Virus record (IMG/VR): IMGVR_UViG_3300002835_000216
Span: 1 to 58,555 of that record
Origin: a virus
Reading direction: 5' to 3' (one strand)
Length of the DNA stretch: 58,555 bases
The notes beneath the pieces were generated by a model that was given only the letters and a program-made list of their open reading frames with translations, did not search any database and had not been told where the DNA came from. A program made the position numbers and the translations under genes. The first letter of the stretch is position 1, and the number at the start of each line of letters is the position of its first letter. This document shows, piece by piece, positions 1-9,997 of the stretch.

Positions 1-159
1 GTAGCCACTCACAATTGCGTATCTTGCCGAGGTATTAACCACCAAGGAGCAGCTATGGTAACTACTAAAGCATCAGGTGTGTTTATGGATAATGAAAATC
101 AAGCACGTAAAGAATTTTTTGATTCACTTAAAATTAATAATGGTAATGTCTCAATTTAA
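1..159 (+). CDS. folE: GTP cyclohydrolase I, C-terminal end (partial)
   Basis: Frame 1 is open from the window edge to a TAA at 157-159; only about 52 C-terminal residues are present. The order THNC...RG...TTKASGVF...R.EFF matches the end of GTP cyclohydrolase I, including the Cys of the zinc site (THxC) and the RGxF/R.EF tail. The enzyme converts GTP to dihydroneopterin triphosphate, feeding folate or, in many phages, 7-deazaguanine (queuosine/preQ) synthesis. The start and N-terminal half lie outside the window, so completeness is unknown. The next gene begins inside its last codons. Confidence 0.8.
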   Translation, partial: VATHNCVSCRGINHQGAAMVTTKASGVFMDNENQARKEFFDSLKINNGNVSI

Positions 160-763
160 AGAACTAATCACTATTGAACTAATTAATAGTTTAGGAATGT
201 TTCGTTCATTCCATGACCGAGATGAAGTAACTCGTAATCCTGAAATGGATTGGGCTGAAGAAACTGCTAAAAGAATTGAAAATCTTTTTAATTCACAATA
301 TGTACCATTCGTAAGCGAGGTTGAAGAGTTCAATAGCTTAATGAATAAACCTAATAATTATGTCCCACAAATACCAACTGATAGAGCTGAATGGGAATTC
401 GTATACAACTTCATTTTGGAAGAACTTGAGGAGTATAAACATGCTTGTGAAACCCAAAACATCGTGGAAGTTTTGGATGCGTTGTGTGACATTGCTTATG
501 TTTCCCTTGGGAACGGTACTATGCTTCATGGTCTTAAGTCTAAAATTTGGCCGGCTTACTTGGAAGTACAAGCGTCGAATTTATCTAAGGCTTGTAGAAC
601 TAAAGAAGAGGCAGAAAAGACTGTTGAAATTCGTTCCCAAGAACAAGGCGAACCTTGTCATTATGAACAGGTTGGTGACAAGTATGTTGTATATCGTAGC
701 CGAGACAAAAAAGTAATGAAATCAATTAATTACTTCAAACCAGATTTGAAGCAATTTTTTTAA
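146..763 (+). CDS. MazG-like / all-alpha NTP pyrophosphohydrolase
   Basis: The protein is about 205 aa. The middle holds an ExxE-then-ExxD arrangement (EELEEY, then about 14 residues later VEVLDALCDIAY), the metal-binding signature of the MazG/dUTPase-2/HisE-like all-alpha NTP pyrophosphatases, followed by the LxKxxxAY-like helix and SNLSKACRTKEEAEKTV typical of phage members. Such enzymes hydrolyse (d)NTPs to NMP and pyrophosphate and act in nucleotide-pool control. ATGs at 140 and 146 are both possible starts; the longer frame from 77 would overlap folE heavily, so it is rejected. It sits between folE and the polymerase, which fits nucleotide metabolism. Confidence 0.65.
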   Translation: MSQFKELITIELINSLGMFRSFHDRDEVTRNPEMDWAEETAKRIENLFNSQYVPFVSEVEEFNSLMNKPNNYVPQIPTDRAEWEFVYNFILEELEEYKHACETQNIVEVLDALCDIAYVSLGNGTMLHGLKSKIWPAYLEVQASNLSKACRTKEEAEKTVEIRSQEQGEPCHYEQVGDKYVVYRSRDKKVMKSINYFKPDLKQFF

Positions 764-766
764 GTA

Positions 767-2491
767 ATGAGTTATAAAGCATGTCATGCTCAACCTATAA
801 AGGACTCTAACAATTATAGAATCCATTTATGGGATGATGAAGGTTATAAAACACTAACTTGGAATTATTATGCTTATGAAGAGTGTGATGATATAGATTC
901 TAATCCTGATATTAGAGGTCTACGTCATGAATCACTTCGTAAGGTAACCAAATGGTCTAGAGACAATACTAAACTTCATTTCCATGACATTAAGCCTTAT
1001 CAAAGGTTTCTAATTGACAAATATGGAACTGATGATGAACCCTCAACTAGTCATAAAGAAATATTCTTTGATATTGAGATTGAAATGGGGGGAGCATTAA
1101 CTGAGGATTATATCCGAAGTGCTCCTAAACCTGTTACTTCAATTGCTTGGTGGTACAAACAAAAAGATGAATGGGTTATCTTGATTCTAGATCAAAAAGG
1201 TGAACTAGAAGAAACCATTGAAGGAAATAGAAAAATTATTCCCTTAAAAAGCGAGCAAGAACTTCTAATGAAGTTCCTAGAAGCAATTCGCACTATCAAC
1301 CCAGACATATTAGTCGGTTATAACAGTGATTACTTCGATATACCTTACCTATATTATCGAATGTGTAATATATTCGATCAAGAGGTAGCTAGTATGTTAT
1401 CCCCAATAGGATGGGTTAGAGATGAGTCACAATGGAATGATCACCGTTGGTTAGATATTGCAGGTCTAGAATCTCTAGACTATATGAAACTACATAAAAA
1501 GTTTAGTTTCAAAGATGAACCATCTTATAAACTGGATTATCTAGGTAAAAAATATGCTAACCTAGAAAAGATTGAATATGATGGAAGTTTGGATCGTTTA
1601 TTTAAAGAAGACAAACAAAAGTTTATTAAGTACAACTTCCGAGACGTTGAAATCTTAAAAGCACTAGATGAAAAATTCCAGTATCTACCTTTAACAAAGA
1701 ACCTAGCCCATAAAGGTAAAATCAGATATTCAGATGTTTATAAAAACAGTTTGATTCATGATGGTGCTATTTCCGCTTACCTATTGTCTCAAGGTATTAT
1801 TCCACCTGCTCGAGATCGTAATCCTATAACTAAGAAGAATTACGCTGGAGGATATTTGTTCTGTCCTCAAGCAGGTTTATATAAATACATGTTTGATGAG
1901 GACTTAACTTCACTGTATCCTTCCATTATAATGTCGCTTAATATCGGTAAAGAAACACTTGTTGGGCGTATATTGATTCCTGATGAGAAGGTGGTAGTAG
2001 AAGGGAAAGAAATATTCAATAACCGCTATGGTCTAAATGATCTAAAGAAAATGGATCAAGATATGATTTTGAATGTACAAAATTCAAAACGTAAAACAGC
2101 CCAAATGAAAGTTAAAGAAGTTATTGATTTAATTGAAGCCTCTAACTTATCAATCTCAGCTAATGGGGTTATGTATAGAACAGATTTTGATTCGGTACTA
2201 AAAACAATTCTAGCAAAATGGTTTGAAGAACGAGTTATTTATAAAAATAAGATGAAAACTGCTTATAAAGCTGGGAACAAGGCAGATGGAGAAAAATTCC
2301 ACTTAATGCAACATACAATGAAAATTTTGCTAAATAGTTTGTATGGTGCAACTGCTCTTGGGAGTTTTAGATATGGTAATGTAATTTTAAGTGAAAGTAT
2401 TACTCTATCAGGTCAACGTATTATTCAAGAATCAGCTTTGTTTGCTAATACACATATGAACAAAGTATTAAAAGGTGAAATTCAATTGTAA
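767..2491 (+). CDS. 43A: Family B DNA polymerase, N-terminal part (exonuclease, palm motif A, fingers; gp43-like)
   Basis: 574 aa. Exo I FDIEIE (about 101-106), Exo II GYNSDYFD (184-191) and Exo III YNFRD (289-293) give a complete proofreading domain. Motif A DLTSLYPSII starts at D379 and motif B NSLYGA at about 523. The protein stops a few residues after the helix that in T4 gp43 precedes motif C, so it lacks the second catalytic carboxylate site. The remainder is encoded separately at 2953-3882; the two parts sum to 883 aa, close to intact T4 gp43 (898 aa). The stop overlaps the next ATG (TAATG). The two polypeptides presumably assemble into one replicative polymerase. Confidence 0.93.
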   Translation: MSYKACHAQPIKDSNNYRIHLWDDEGYKTLTWNYYAYEECDDIDSNPDIRGLRHESLRKVTKWSRDNTKLHFHDIKPYQRFLIDKYGTDDEPSTSHKEIFFDIEIEMGGALTEDYIRSAPKPVTSIAWWYKQKDEWVILILDQKGELEETIEGNRKIIPLKSEQELLMKFLEAIRTINPDILVGYNSDYFDIPYLYYRMCNIFDQEVASMLSPIGWVRDESQWNDHRWLDIAGLESLDYMKLHKKFSFKDEPSYKLDYLGKKYANLEKIEYDGSLDRLFKEDKQKFIKYNFRDVEILKALDEKFQYLPLTKNLAHKGKIRYSDVYKNSLIHDGAISAYLLSQGIIPPARDRNPITKKNYAGGYLFCPQAGLYKYMFDEDLTSLYPSIIMSLNIGKETLVGRILIPDEKVVVEGKEIFNNRYGLNDLKKMDQDMILNVQNSKRKTAQMKVKEVIDLIEASNLSISANGVMYRTDFDSVLKTILAKWFEERVIYKNKMKTAYKAGNKADGEKFHLMQHTMKILLNSLYGATALGSFRYGNVILSESITLSGQRIIQESALFANTHMNKVLKGEIQL

Positions 2492-2754
2492 TGGAACATA
2501 AAATCTCAAAACAATCAATTAGAACAGGTGTTACTATCTTTAGCGCTGGTGAAAAACTTGACAAAGATAAAGTTATATCTATGTCTGAAAAATGGTCAGA
2601 TAAAGAAATAACCTTCTTTAAAAAAATGCTCAAACAAGGAGGACGTTTTAATATTAAAGAAACCAAATTCTATATCACAGTCCCAGAACAAATCTTTAAT
2701 AATAAAGGTGAAGTTGAGGGTATAATTCATAATGAAGACGAAGAGAACTCTTGA
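2491..2754 (+). CDS. Hypothetical protein inside the split polymerase
   Basis: 87 aa, not recognised. It is rich in Lys, Glu and Phe with a basic-amphipathic middle (KWSDKEITFFKKMLKQGG) and an acidic tail. It starts on the A of the polymerase-part-1 stop and overlaps the following Smr gene by 23 nt, so translation is probably coupled. There is no homing-endonuclease motif (no LAGLIDADG, GIY-YIG or HNH). It could be a remnant of an inserted element or an accessory protein bridging the polymerase halves; both are guesses. Confidence 0.6.
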   Translation: MEHKISKQSIRTGVTIFSAGEKLDKDKVISMSEKWSDKEITFFKKMLKQGGRFNIKETKFYITVPEQIFNNKGEVEGIIHNEDEENS

Positions 2755-2956
2755 TTTGCATGGTGTTAAACATGCTAATATTGAAGATAAGTTAATTGAC
2801 TTTTTCTTCTGGCATGGTTTTGATTATAAAGGAGTAAATATTATAACAGGTAACTCTCAAAAAATGCAAGAAATAGTTATAAATTTCCTTGATCAATACG
2901 ACTTTAAATATTATATTTCATCTCATAATTTAGGAGAAATAATAGTAGTAGAATGA
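2732..2956 (+). CDS. Smr (small MutS-related) domain protein
   Basis: 74 aa, essentially one Smr domain. The N-terminal LDLHGV motif (residues 7-12) and the central ITGNS (in place of the usual TGxG/H) fit Smr, as does the length. Smr domains bind or nick branched DNA or act as RNA endonucleases; which applies here cannot be told. The gene lies between the two polymerase gene parts, overlapping the upstream ORF by 23 nt and the downstream polymerase part by 4 nt (ATGA). Confidence 0.72.
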   Translation: MKTKRTLDLHGVKHANIEDKLIDFFFWHGFDYKGVNIITGNSQKMQEIVINFLDQYDFKYYISSHNLGEIIVVE

Positions 2957-3882
2957 TACAATTAGAAAATACACCTTGGTTTATCTGTAAAAAAGAAGAC
3001 AAAAATTTTTGTGCTTATGTTGATACAGACTCCAACTATTATAATGCTGAGCCTTTACTTAAACATCTCTATCCTAATTTTGATGAGATGGATGAAGAAG
3101 AAAAAGACAATAAACTTGAGGAAATTGCTCTTAAATATCAAGATTTAATTACAAATCATTATACTACTTTAGCTCAAGAAGCATTTAATGTTCCTGAACA
3201 TCGTTTTGAAATGAAAACTGAATGTATAATTCGTTCAGCTTACTTTAGAAGTACAAGACGATATGCTCAATGGATTACTAAGAAAGAAGGTGTAGTTAAA
3301 AATGAGCTAGATATTAAGGGTTTAGAGTTTATGAAAGCTAACTTTCCTCCTATATTTGGAAAGTTCTTTAACTCAATCCTAGAAAAAGCACTTAAAGGAG
3401 CTAAACAAACTGAGATTGATGATTTACTCCTAAAATTTAGAGAGCATATAATGTCAAAAGATCTAGAATTAACAGTATTAGGTAATCCAACTTCAGTTAA
3501 AACATTAGATAAATATATCGCTCGTAAACCTAAGGCAGGTGAAATGTTTTCAGTCATAGCTCAAGGAGCACCAGCAGCAATTAAAGCTGCTATTAAATAT
3601 AATGACTTACTTACATTCTGGGGTTTAGATAAAAAACACTCTAGAATTGTACAAGGTGATAAAGTTAAATGGATTTATCTAAAAAATAATCCATATAAAA
3701 TTGAAGCACTTGCTTTCTTAGACTTTGATATGCCTGATAAGATTCGTACATTACTAGATGAGTATGCGGACAAGAATCGATCATTTGAATCAATTTTGGA
3801 ATCTAAACTTGAAGGATTTTACCATGACCTGGGTTGGTCACTTAATTTAAACCCATATCGAAACCTATTTTTTAGTTTCTAG
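2953..3882 (+). CDS. 43B: Family B DNA polymerase, C-terminal part (motif C palm and thumb; gp43-like)
   Basis: 309 aa. Motif C YVDTDS is at residues 22-27, supplying the second pair of catalytic aspartates; the rest is palm and thumb, with KGLEFMK and a KxY-type region as in T4-like polymerases. About 20 residues precede motif C, matching the region just before DTDS in T4 gp43, so little or nothing is lost at the break. It starts at ATGA overlapping the Smr gene and is followed 2 nt later by the sliding clamp gene. It should complement the product of 767-2491. Confidence 0.9.
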   Translation: MIQLENTPWFICKKEDKNFCAYVDTDSNYYNAEPLLKHLYPNFDEMDEEEKDNKLEEIALKYQDLITNHYTTLAQEAFNVPEHRFEMKTECIIRSAYFRSTRRYAQWITKKEGVVKNELDIKGLEFMKANFPPIFGKFFNSILEKALKGAKQTEIDDLLLKFREHIMSKDLELTVLGNPTSVKTLDKYIARKPKAGEMFSVIAQGAPAAIKAAIKYNDLLTFWGLDKKHSRIVQGDKVKWIYLKNNPYKIEALAFLDFDMPDKIRTLLDEYADKNRSFESILESKLEGFYHDLGWSLNLNPYRNLFFSF

Positions 3883-3884
3883 TT

Positions 3885-4625
3885 ATGATTAATAAAAGCG
3901 AATTACAGAGAATTATCTCTAAATATTCCTTAAATGGAATGATTGAGTCTGTCAAATGGACTACTCAAAATAAGCAATTAAACATTAAGTTTAATGCTCC
4001 TACTAAAGACATGATTGGTGAGATAACTCATACTAATTTTGATTTAGCTGATAGTGAGATTGCTGTTTATGATACTCCTCAACTTGATAAACTACTAGCT
4101 ATTACCTCAGGTGATTTGGATCTACAACTAGAAAAAATAGGTAAAGTATTCACTCGTTTAGTTATTGGTGATGTAAATTATACTTTAAGTTATACTTTAT
4201 CTGACCTGATGTTAATTCAAGAACCAGGTGTAGTTAAAGATCCAAATAACTATACAGTTGAATGTACTCTTGAATCTAGTGCTCTCTCAGCTATTATTAA
4301 AGCTAAAAATGCCTTACAAAGTGAATTAGTTTCATTTGTTGTAGGTAAAAATTTTGATAATGAACAAGTACTTACTTTAGTATTTGGAGATGCTTCATCT
4401 CATACAAATAAAATTGAATATATCATCCCAGGTACTGTAATTGAAGATGATGTGTTAGATTTCAAAGTACCATTTAATTCTGAAATGCTTAAGACAGTTC
4501 TCTCTAACAATAAAGATGCTGATGAGGCTTATATGAGTCTAAACACTCAAGGTTTACTTAAATTAGTATTTAAAGGAGAGGATTGGATTAGTACTTACTA
4601 TATGGTAAGAAAAGCAGATCAGTAA
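3885..4625 (+). CDS. 45: Sliding clamp (gp45-like)
   Basis: 246 aa, close to T4 gp45 (228 aa). The C-terminal stretch with FNSEMLKTVLSNNKDADEA and a final ISTYYMVRK resembles T4-like clamps, and the neighbours (polymerase upstream, gp44 and gp62 downstream) support it. The trimeric clamp tethers gp43 to DNA and, in T4, also activates late transcription together with gp55 and gp33; a gp55 homologue is present at 55953. The gene starts 2 nt after the polymerase C-part. Confidence 0.85.
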   Translation: MINKSELQRIISKYSLNGMIESVKWTTQNKQLNIKFNAPTKDMIGEITHTNFDLADSEIAVYDTPQLDKLLAITSGDLDLQLEKIGKVFTRLVIGDVNYTLSYTLSDLMLIQEPGVVKDPNNYTVECTLESSALSAIIKAKNALQSELVSFVVGKNFDNEQVLTLVFGDASSHTNKIEYIIPGTVIEDDVLDFKVPFNSEMLKTVLSNNKDADEAYMSLNTQGLLKLVFKGEDWISTYYMVRKADQ

Positions 4626-4633
4626 TATTTATA
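4626..4633 (+). promoter_or_regulatory. TATTTATA motif after gp45, candidate late promoter element
   Basis: TATTTATA follows directly on the gp45 stop codon and lies 76 nt before hsp20. The same octamer recurs ahead of several late-type genes in the window. Function is inferred only from recurrence. Confidence 0.3.
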
Positions 4634-4638
4634 ATATG

Positions 4639-4653
4639 ACCTATAGGGCACCT
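4639..4653. repeat. Left arm of inverted repeat flanking hsp20
   Basis: ACCTATAGGGCACCT here is the reverse complement of the sequence at 5169-5184 apart from one extra C. The two arms bracket the hsp20 gene at about 500 bp spacing. It may be a regulatory/RNA-pairing element or a footprint of gene insertion. Confidence 0.6.
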
Positions 4654-4709
4654 TCGGTTATCTTCGGAAACCAAATTTTATTTATTGTTTAACCATAAAT
4701 CTAAGGATT

Positions 4710-5141
4710 ATGAATACATTTATTTCAGAGAGACACCTCTCACCATTTGATCTGTTGTTTAAAGATTTTTTCAGATCGGAATTAAATTTCCAACCAGCCA
4801 TTGAGGCTAAAATTTCCCACCCAGTAGACATTTACGAAAATAAAGACGGCTTGCACTTTGAAGTTGCATGTACTGGTCTTGAAAAAAACGATATTGAAAT
4901 CAATATTGAAGGAGATGTTCTTAGAATATCTTATACTAAAAAAGAAGAAGATAAATGCTGTGATGTGAATGACTGCACTTACCTACATAAAGGTATTGCA
5001 CGTCGTTCTTTTAATTTAGGTTATAAAGTAACTTCTAAATTTAAACTTACAGACGCAGCTGCAGAAATGAAAAATGGTCTTTTAAAAATTTCTGTACCAT
5101 TTGCTGAAGAAGCTAAACCTAAAGTTTTGAAAATCAAATAA
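4710..5141 (+). CDS. hsp20: Small heat-shock protein Hsp20 (alpha-crystallin family)
   Basis: 143 aa. An alpha-crystallin domain spans about residues 35-135, with HPVDIYENKDGLHFEVACTG, the ARRSFNLG strand, and the closing AEMKNGLLKISVP; a C-terminal VLKIK resembles the IxI anchoring motif. Small heat-shock proteins are ATP-independent holdases and occur in some T4-like marine phages. Here it stands beside groES and groEL, forming a chaperone block. It has its own intergenic leader (84 nt) and is flanked by an inverted repeat, so it may be transcribed or regulated separately. Confidence 0.93.
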   Translation: MNTFISERHLSPFDLLFKDFFRSELNFQPAIEAKISHPVDIYENKDGLHFEVACTGLEKNDIEINIEGDVLRISYTKKEEDKCCDVNDCTYLHKGIARRSFNLGYKVTSKFKLTDAAAEMKNGLLKISVPFAEEAKPKVLKIK

Positions 5142-5168
5142 GTTTTATTATATTAGGTTATAATTAAT

Positions 5169-5184
5169 AGGTGCCCCTATAGGT
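5169..5184. repeat. Right arm of inverted repeat flanking hsp20
   Basis: AGGTGCCCCTATAGGT pairs with 4639-4653 (one bulged C). It is followed by a short T-run, so it could also contribute to a transcript end. Confidence 0.6.
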
Positions 5185-5202
5185 TTTTATTTAAATCACG
5201 TT

Positions 5203-5483
5203 ATGAAAAAAAAAGATACAAAAACTACTCGATACATCAAAGATCCATTACTAGCACCTTATTACATCCAATTAGATGATTATTGCTTTGGTGTTCATAA
5301 AGCTATTACAGCTGAAGAAAGTGGAAAAGAATATCATCAAACACTTGGTTTTTATAAAAATTTAGACTCTGCTTTGTCTGCTATTGCTAAAGATGAGGTT
5401 ATGAGTAAAAATTATGACACTATAAAAAGCTTTATTGAAGAATATAACAATATAATTAATCGAATCTCTAATATAATTACATT

Positions 5484-5487
<4 letters not shown>
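5203..5487 (+). CDS. Hypothetical protein (small phage protein)
   Basis: 94 aa, not firmly recognised. The pattern LAPYYIQLDDYCFGVHKAI ... Y-F ... LDSALSAIAKDEV resembles short phage proteins of the DUF5405 kind, but this is an impression only. Lys-rich N-terminus, no membrane segment. It overlaps the groES start by 4 nt (ATGA) and is therefore co-transcribed with the chaperonin genes. Confidence 0.65.
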
Positions 5488-7451
<1,964 letters not shown>

Positions 7452-7452
<1 letters not shown>

Positions 7453-7712
7453 TGGATACTCAACAAGTAGAAAAAAACATTCAAATCGCTGAGCGAGTTC
7501 CACCTGGTGACAGGTGGAAACTCCTCAACGGTGAGAAAGTTTATGAATCCCTAACTGAAGTGTTAAACGCTTGGTATCAACAAGCAACTACAAAACCCCA
7601 AGCATTTAGGCTTGAGCCTCTAAAAGGAAAATTATATATTATTACTACTGAAGAAATAGAAATACCTAAACCTGAACCTAAGAAATACGATTTGTATGGT
7701 GACTTCGAATAA
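7452..7712 (+). CDS. Hypothetical protein
   Basis: 86 aa, not recognised. It starts on the groEL stop (TAATGG) and overlaps the gp44 start by 17 nt. A central helix (VYESLTEVLNAWYQQ) and a Pro/Glu/Lys-rich tail (EIPKPEPKKYDLYGDFE) can be seen. Its place between chaperonin and clamp loader says only that it is co-expressed. Confidence 0.65.
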
Positions 7713-8613
7713 AGAACATACTTTATTAGTTGAAAAATATCGTTCTAAAAACCTAAATGAATATGTAGGTAATGAGAATATTAAAGCCACTATAGCTAAA
7801 TATTTAGAACAGAACGATATACAAAATCTTATATTCTATGGAAGTCCGGGAACTGGTAAAACTACTTTGGCTAAGCTTATTGTTTCCAATTTGGATTGTG
7901 ATTATCTTTACATCAATGCTTCAGATGAAAGAGGGATTGAAACAATTAGGGACAAAGTATCCGGATTTGCTTCTTCTGCTTCGTTCAAAAGTATCAAAGT
8001 TGTTATCTTGGATGAAGCAGATTTTCTCACAATCCAAGCACAAGCATCATTAAGAAACGTAATCGAAACATTTTCACGTAGTACTCGTTTTATCTTAACT
8101 TGTAACTATGTTGAACGTATTATTGATCCTCTTCAATCACGTTGCCAGGTACTTAAGATTGTACCCCCGTCAATGAAAGAAGTAGCAGCTCATATAGCTG
8201 GTGTTTTAGAGAAAGAAGGAGTTGAATGGACTAAAGAAACATTAGGACCTATTGTTAAACAATACTACCCTGATATTCGTAAAATTCTAGGCACAGCTCA
8301 ATTATCTACCATTGATAATAAACTAATTCTAGACAAGTCAATACTTGTATCAAATAACTATATTGAGCAAGTAATAAACGAAATTAAAACCAATAAAAAC
8401 TGGAAAAATATTCGCCAGATAATAGCTGATTCTAATATTAATGATTATGAAGAACTTTATAAGGAACTTTATTCGCGTATCTCAGACTATGCTGACGGGC
8501 GAGAAGGCCTGGTGGTAATTATTCTTGAAGAATATCAATACCATTCTAATTTTAGAATTGATAAAGAAATTAATATCATGGCTTGTATAGCTAAAATTAT
8601 CTCAATTCTATGA
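7696..8613 (+). CDS. 44: Clamp loader large subunit (gp44-like AAA+ ATPase)
   Basis: 305 aa (T4 gp44 is 319). The N-terminal VEKYRSKNLNEYVGNE motif is the RFC/gp44 signature. Walker A GSPGTGKT is at 49-56, Walker B VVILDEAD at 102-109 and the arginine-finger SRC at 148-150. It opens gp45 and loads it at primer ends, as a 4:1 complex with gp62, encoded just downstream at 9187. It overlaps the preceding small ORF, and the following ORF starts at ATGA on its stop. Confidence 0.93.
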   Translation: MVTSNKEHTLLVEKYRSKNLNEYVGNENIKATIAKYLEQNDIQNLIFYGSPGTGKTTLAKLIVSNLDCDYLYINASDERGIETIRDKVSGFASSASFKSIKVVILDEADFLTIQAQASLRNVIETFSRSTRFILTCNYVERIIDPLQSRCQVLKIVPPSMKEVAAHIAGVLEKEGVEWTKETLGPIVKQYYPDIRKILGTAQLSTIDNKLILDKSILVSNNYIEQVINEIKTNKNWKNIRQIIADSNINDYEELYKELYSRISDYADGREGLVVIILEEYQYHSNFRIDKEINIMACIAKIISIL

Positions 8614-8801
8614 TTAACATGGAGATAGTCCATATGGGGCCTCGATCATTTTATTTATATAGAACATTTAAAGAACGAGATAAACCTATTGACACAGATC
8701 TACTTAAAGAACTTTGGCACTGCGACTCAGTACTTAAAAAAGATGGAGTATTTTATTTTTGTAGAGAAATAGAAGATGTCGAGTTTGAGAACATTCCTTA
8801 A
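8610..8801 (+). CDS. Hypothetical protein
   Basis: 63 aa, or 60 if the ATG at 8619 is used. Not recognised; a mix of charged and aromatic residues, no membrane segment or Cys pair. It is translationally coupled to gp44 (ATGA) and overlaps the following membrane protein by 26 nt. Confidence 0.6.
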   Translation: MINMEIVHMGPRSFYLYRTFKERDKPIDTDLLKELWHCDSVLKKDGVFYFCREIEDVEFENIP

Positions 8802-8982
8802 ATATACTATAACTTGGATATCAGGGAATCTTTCCATACCTTTCTGGATGGTAGGACATGTTCACTTAACAATGAATATCTATGAAGACATTTATGAAAT
8901 ATTAGCTTCATTTGGTATGAATATAATAGTGGCTATTGGTTTCTATATTGATTGGTTAAAACATAAAAAAGAAAATTCATGA
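8776..8982 (+). CDS. Small membrane protein
   Basis: 68 aa with two hydrophobic stretches (about 8-32 and 44-60) and a basic C-terminus (DWLKHKKENS), so probably a two-pass inner-membrane protein with both ends cytoplasmic. Family not recognised. It lies between clamp-loader genes and ends in ATGA coupling with the next gene. Confidence 0.6.
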   Translation: MSSLRTFLKYTITWISGNLSIPFWMVGHVHLTMNIYEDIYEILASFGMNIIVAIGFYIDWLKHKKENS

Positions 8983-9221
8983 ATCAAAATCAAGATCTTA
9001 AACTAAACATTGATCTAAAAAACACAGAAAAAGTAGTTACCCCAGATGGTAACTATGTAGTAGCTGAAGGAATTATTTTGCGTAAAGCATCACGTTTTGC
9101 AGTTGGTACTGCACAAGATGCACTTATTCCTATTCCTGTATTTTATGATGTTAAAACAGGTGCTATTCTAAAAGAAACTCTACCAGGTGACATCAAAGAC
9201 GACTACGAAGACACTATTTGA
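8979..9221 (+). CDS. Hypothetical protein
   Basis: 80 aa, not recognised. A beta-rich middle (GNYVVAEGIILRKASRFAVG ...) and acidic C-terminus are visible. The 3' end overlaps the gp62 gene by 35 nt. Conserved position beside the clamp loader suggests a replication accessory protein, but nothing in the sequence proves it. Confidence 0.6.
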   Translation: MNQNQDLKLNIDLKNTEKVVTPDGNYVVAEGIILRKASRFAVGTAQDALIPIPVFYDVKTGAILKETLPGDIKDDYEDTI

Positions 9222-9624
9222 TTGGCTGGAAGAAATAACAGTCAAAAAGACTCCTCCTGGAGACTTTAGTGAAGAGTCATGGGACTCATTTAACTCTTAT
9301 ATGGTTCATAGATATTTATCTATGGATATAAATTACGTAGACATTGTAAATTATGTTCAAAAGATAAGTCCACAGAATAAAAAACAAATTTACACCATTT
9401 ACAGAGAAATGATCCCAAAGAAAAAGGTTTGGTTAAAGTATATCAAACCGAGTAAAAAACAAAGGCCACAACATATAGCAGAATACATAGCAAAATATTA
9501 TGAGTGTAGTTTAGGTGAAGCTGATCACTACATTGATATAATTAGAGAACCTGGTGTTCGAAATATTTTGTGGCAAATGGGGGTTGACCAAAAAGAACAA
9601 GATAAATTAGTAAAAACTCTGTAA
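9187..9624 (+). CDS. 62: Clamp loader small subunit (gp62-like)
   Basis: 145 aa. The sequence follows the T4-like gp62 pattern: LFDWLEEIT near the start, then a YMVHRYLSMD segment, VNYVQ, IPKKKVWLKYIK, and AKYYECSLGEADHYIDII near the end. gp62 bridges the gp44 ring and the clamp. The start codon appears to be GTG at 9187; no in-frame ATG fits better, and the DNA overlaps the previous gene by 35 nt. It is shorter than T4 gp62 (187 aa) but in the range of phage relatives. Confidence 0.8.
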   Translation: MTSKTTTKTLFDWLEEITVKKTPPGDFSEESWDSFNSYMVHRYLSMDINYVDIVNYVQKISPQNKKQIYTIYREMIPKKKVWLKYIKPSKKQRPQHIAEYIAKYYECSLGEADHYIDIIREPGVRNILWQMGVDQKEQDKLVKTL

Positions 9625-9625
9625 A

Positions 9626-9994
9626 ATGAAAGAACAAGAAGGTTACGATCCACAACCATATTCAGCAATTAAAGATTTTGAACAAAAATATTCTGAACTA
9701 GCATATGAATTTCAACAAATTCAGAAAGAACAATATGAGTTGTTTGCCGCTAAAATGATGGATTATGGTCTTCAAAATATTGCTTTAGGTTCTACTTTAG
9801 AAAAATCAGAAGACATTAACCTTTCAATTACAGGTATTTGGCTTCGTTGTAATGATAAGATCAATCGTTTAAAAAATATGCTCCAACGTAATGGAAAAAA
9901 TTATGTAGCTGGAGAAGCAATGATTGATAGTTTTATAGATATCTCTAACTATGGTATTATAGCCCAGTTAGTTATGAGAGGTAAATGGAAATAA
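9626..9994 (+). CDS. DUF1599 / nucleotide-modification-associated domain protein
   Basis: 122 aa. The tract FAAKMMDYG ... WLRCNDKINRLKNML ... EAMIDSFIDISNYGIIAQL fits the DUF1599 (Nmad1) family, in which conserved K-YG, D-K-R and D-DL-NY positions recur. That family has been linked by gene context to modified-nucleotide metabolism in phages. It lies 1 nt after gp62 and 3 nt before the PD-(D/E)XK nuclease gene. The folE end at the window start makes a modification pathway plausible but not shown. Confidence 0.68.
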   Translation: MKEQEGYDPQPYSAIKDFEQKYSELAYEFQQIQKEQYELFAAKMMDYGLQNIALGSTLEKSEDINLSITGIWLRCNDKINRLKNMLQRNGKNYVAGEAMIDSFIDISNYGIIAQLVMRGKWK

Positions 9995-9997
9995 GTT

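Noticed and set aside
2491-2952. Intein or homing endonuclease in the polymerase gap
   Set aside because: No intein splice junction motifs, LAGLIDADG, HNH or GIY-YIG motif in either ORF; the gap ORFs start and stop independently.
7838-8053. 71-aa frame inside gp44
   Set aside because: Shadow of the Walker A to Walker B coding region.
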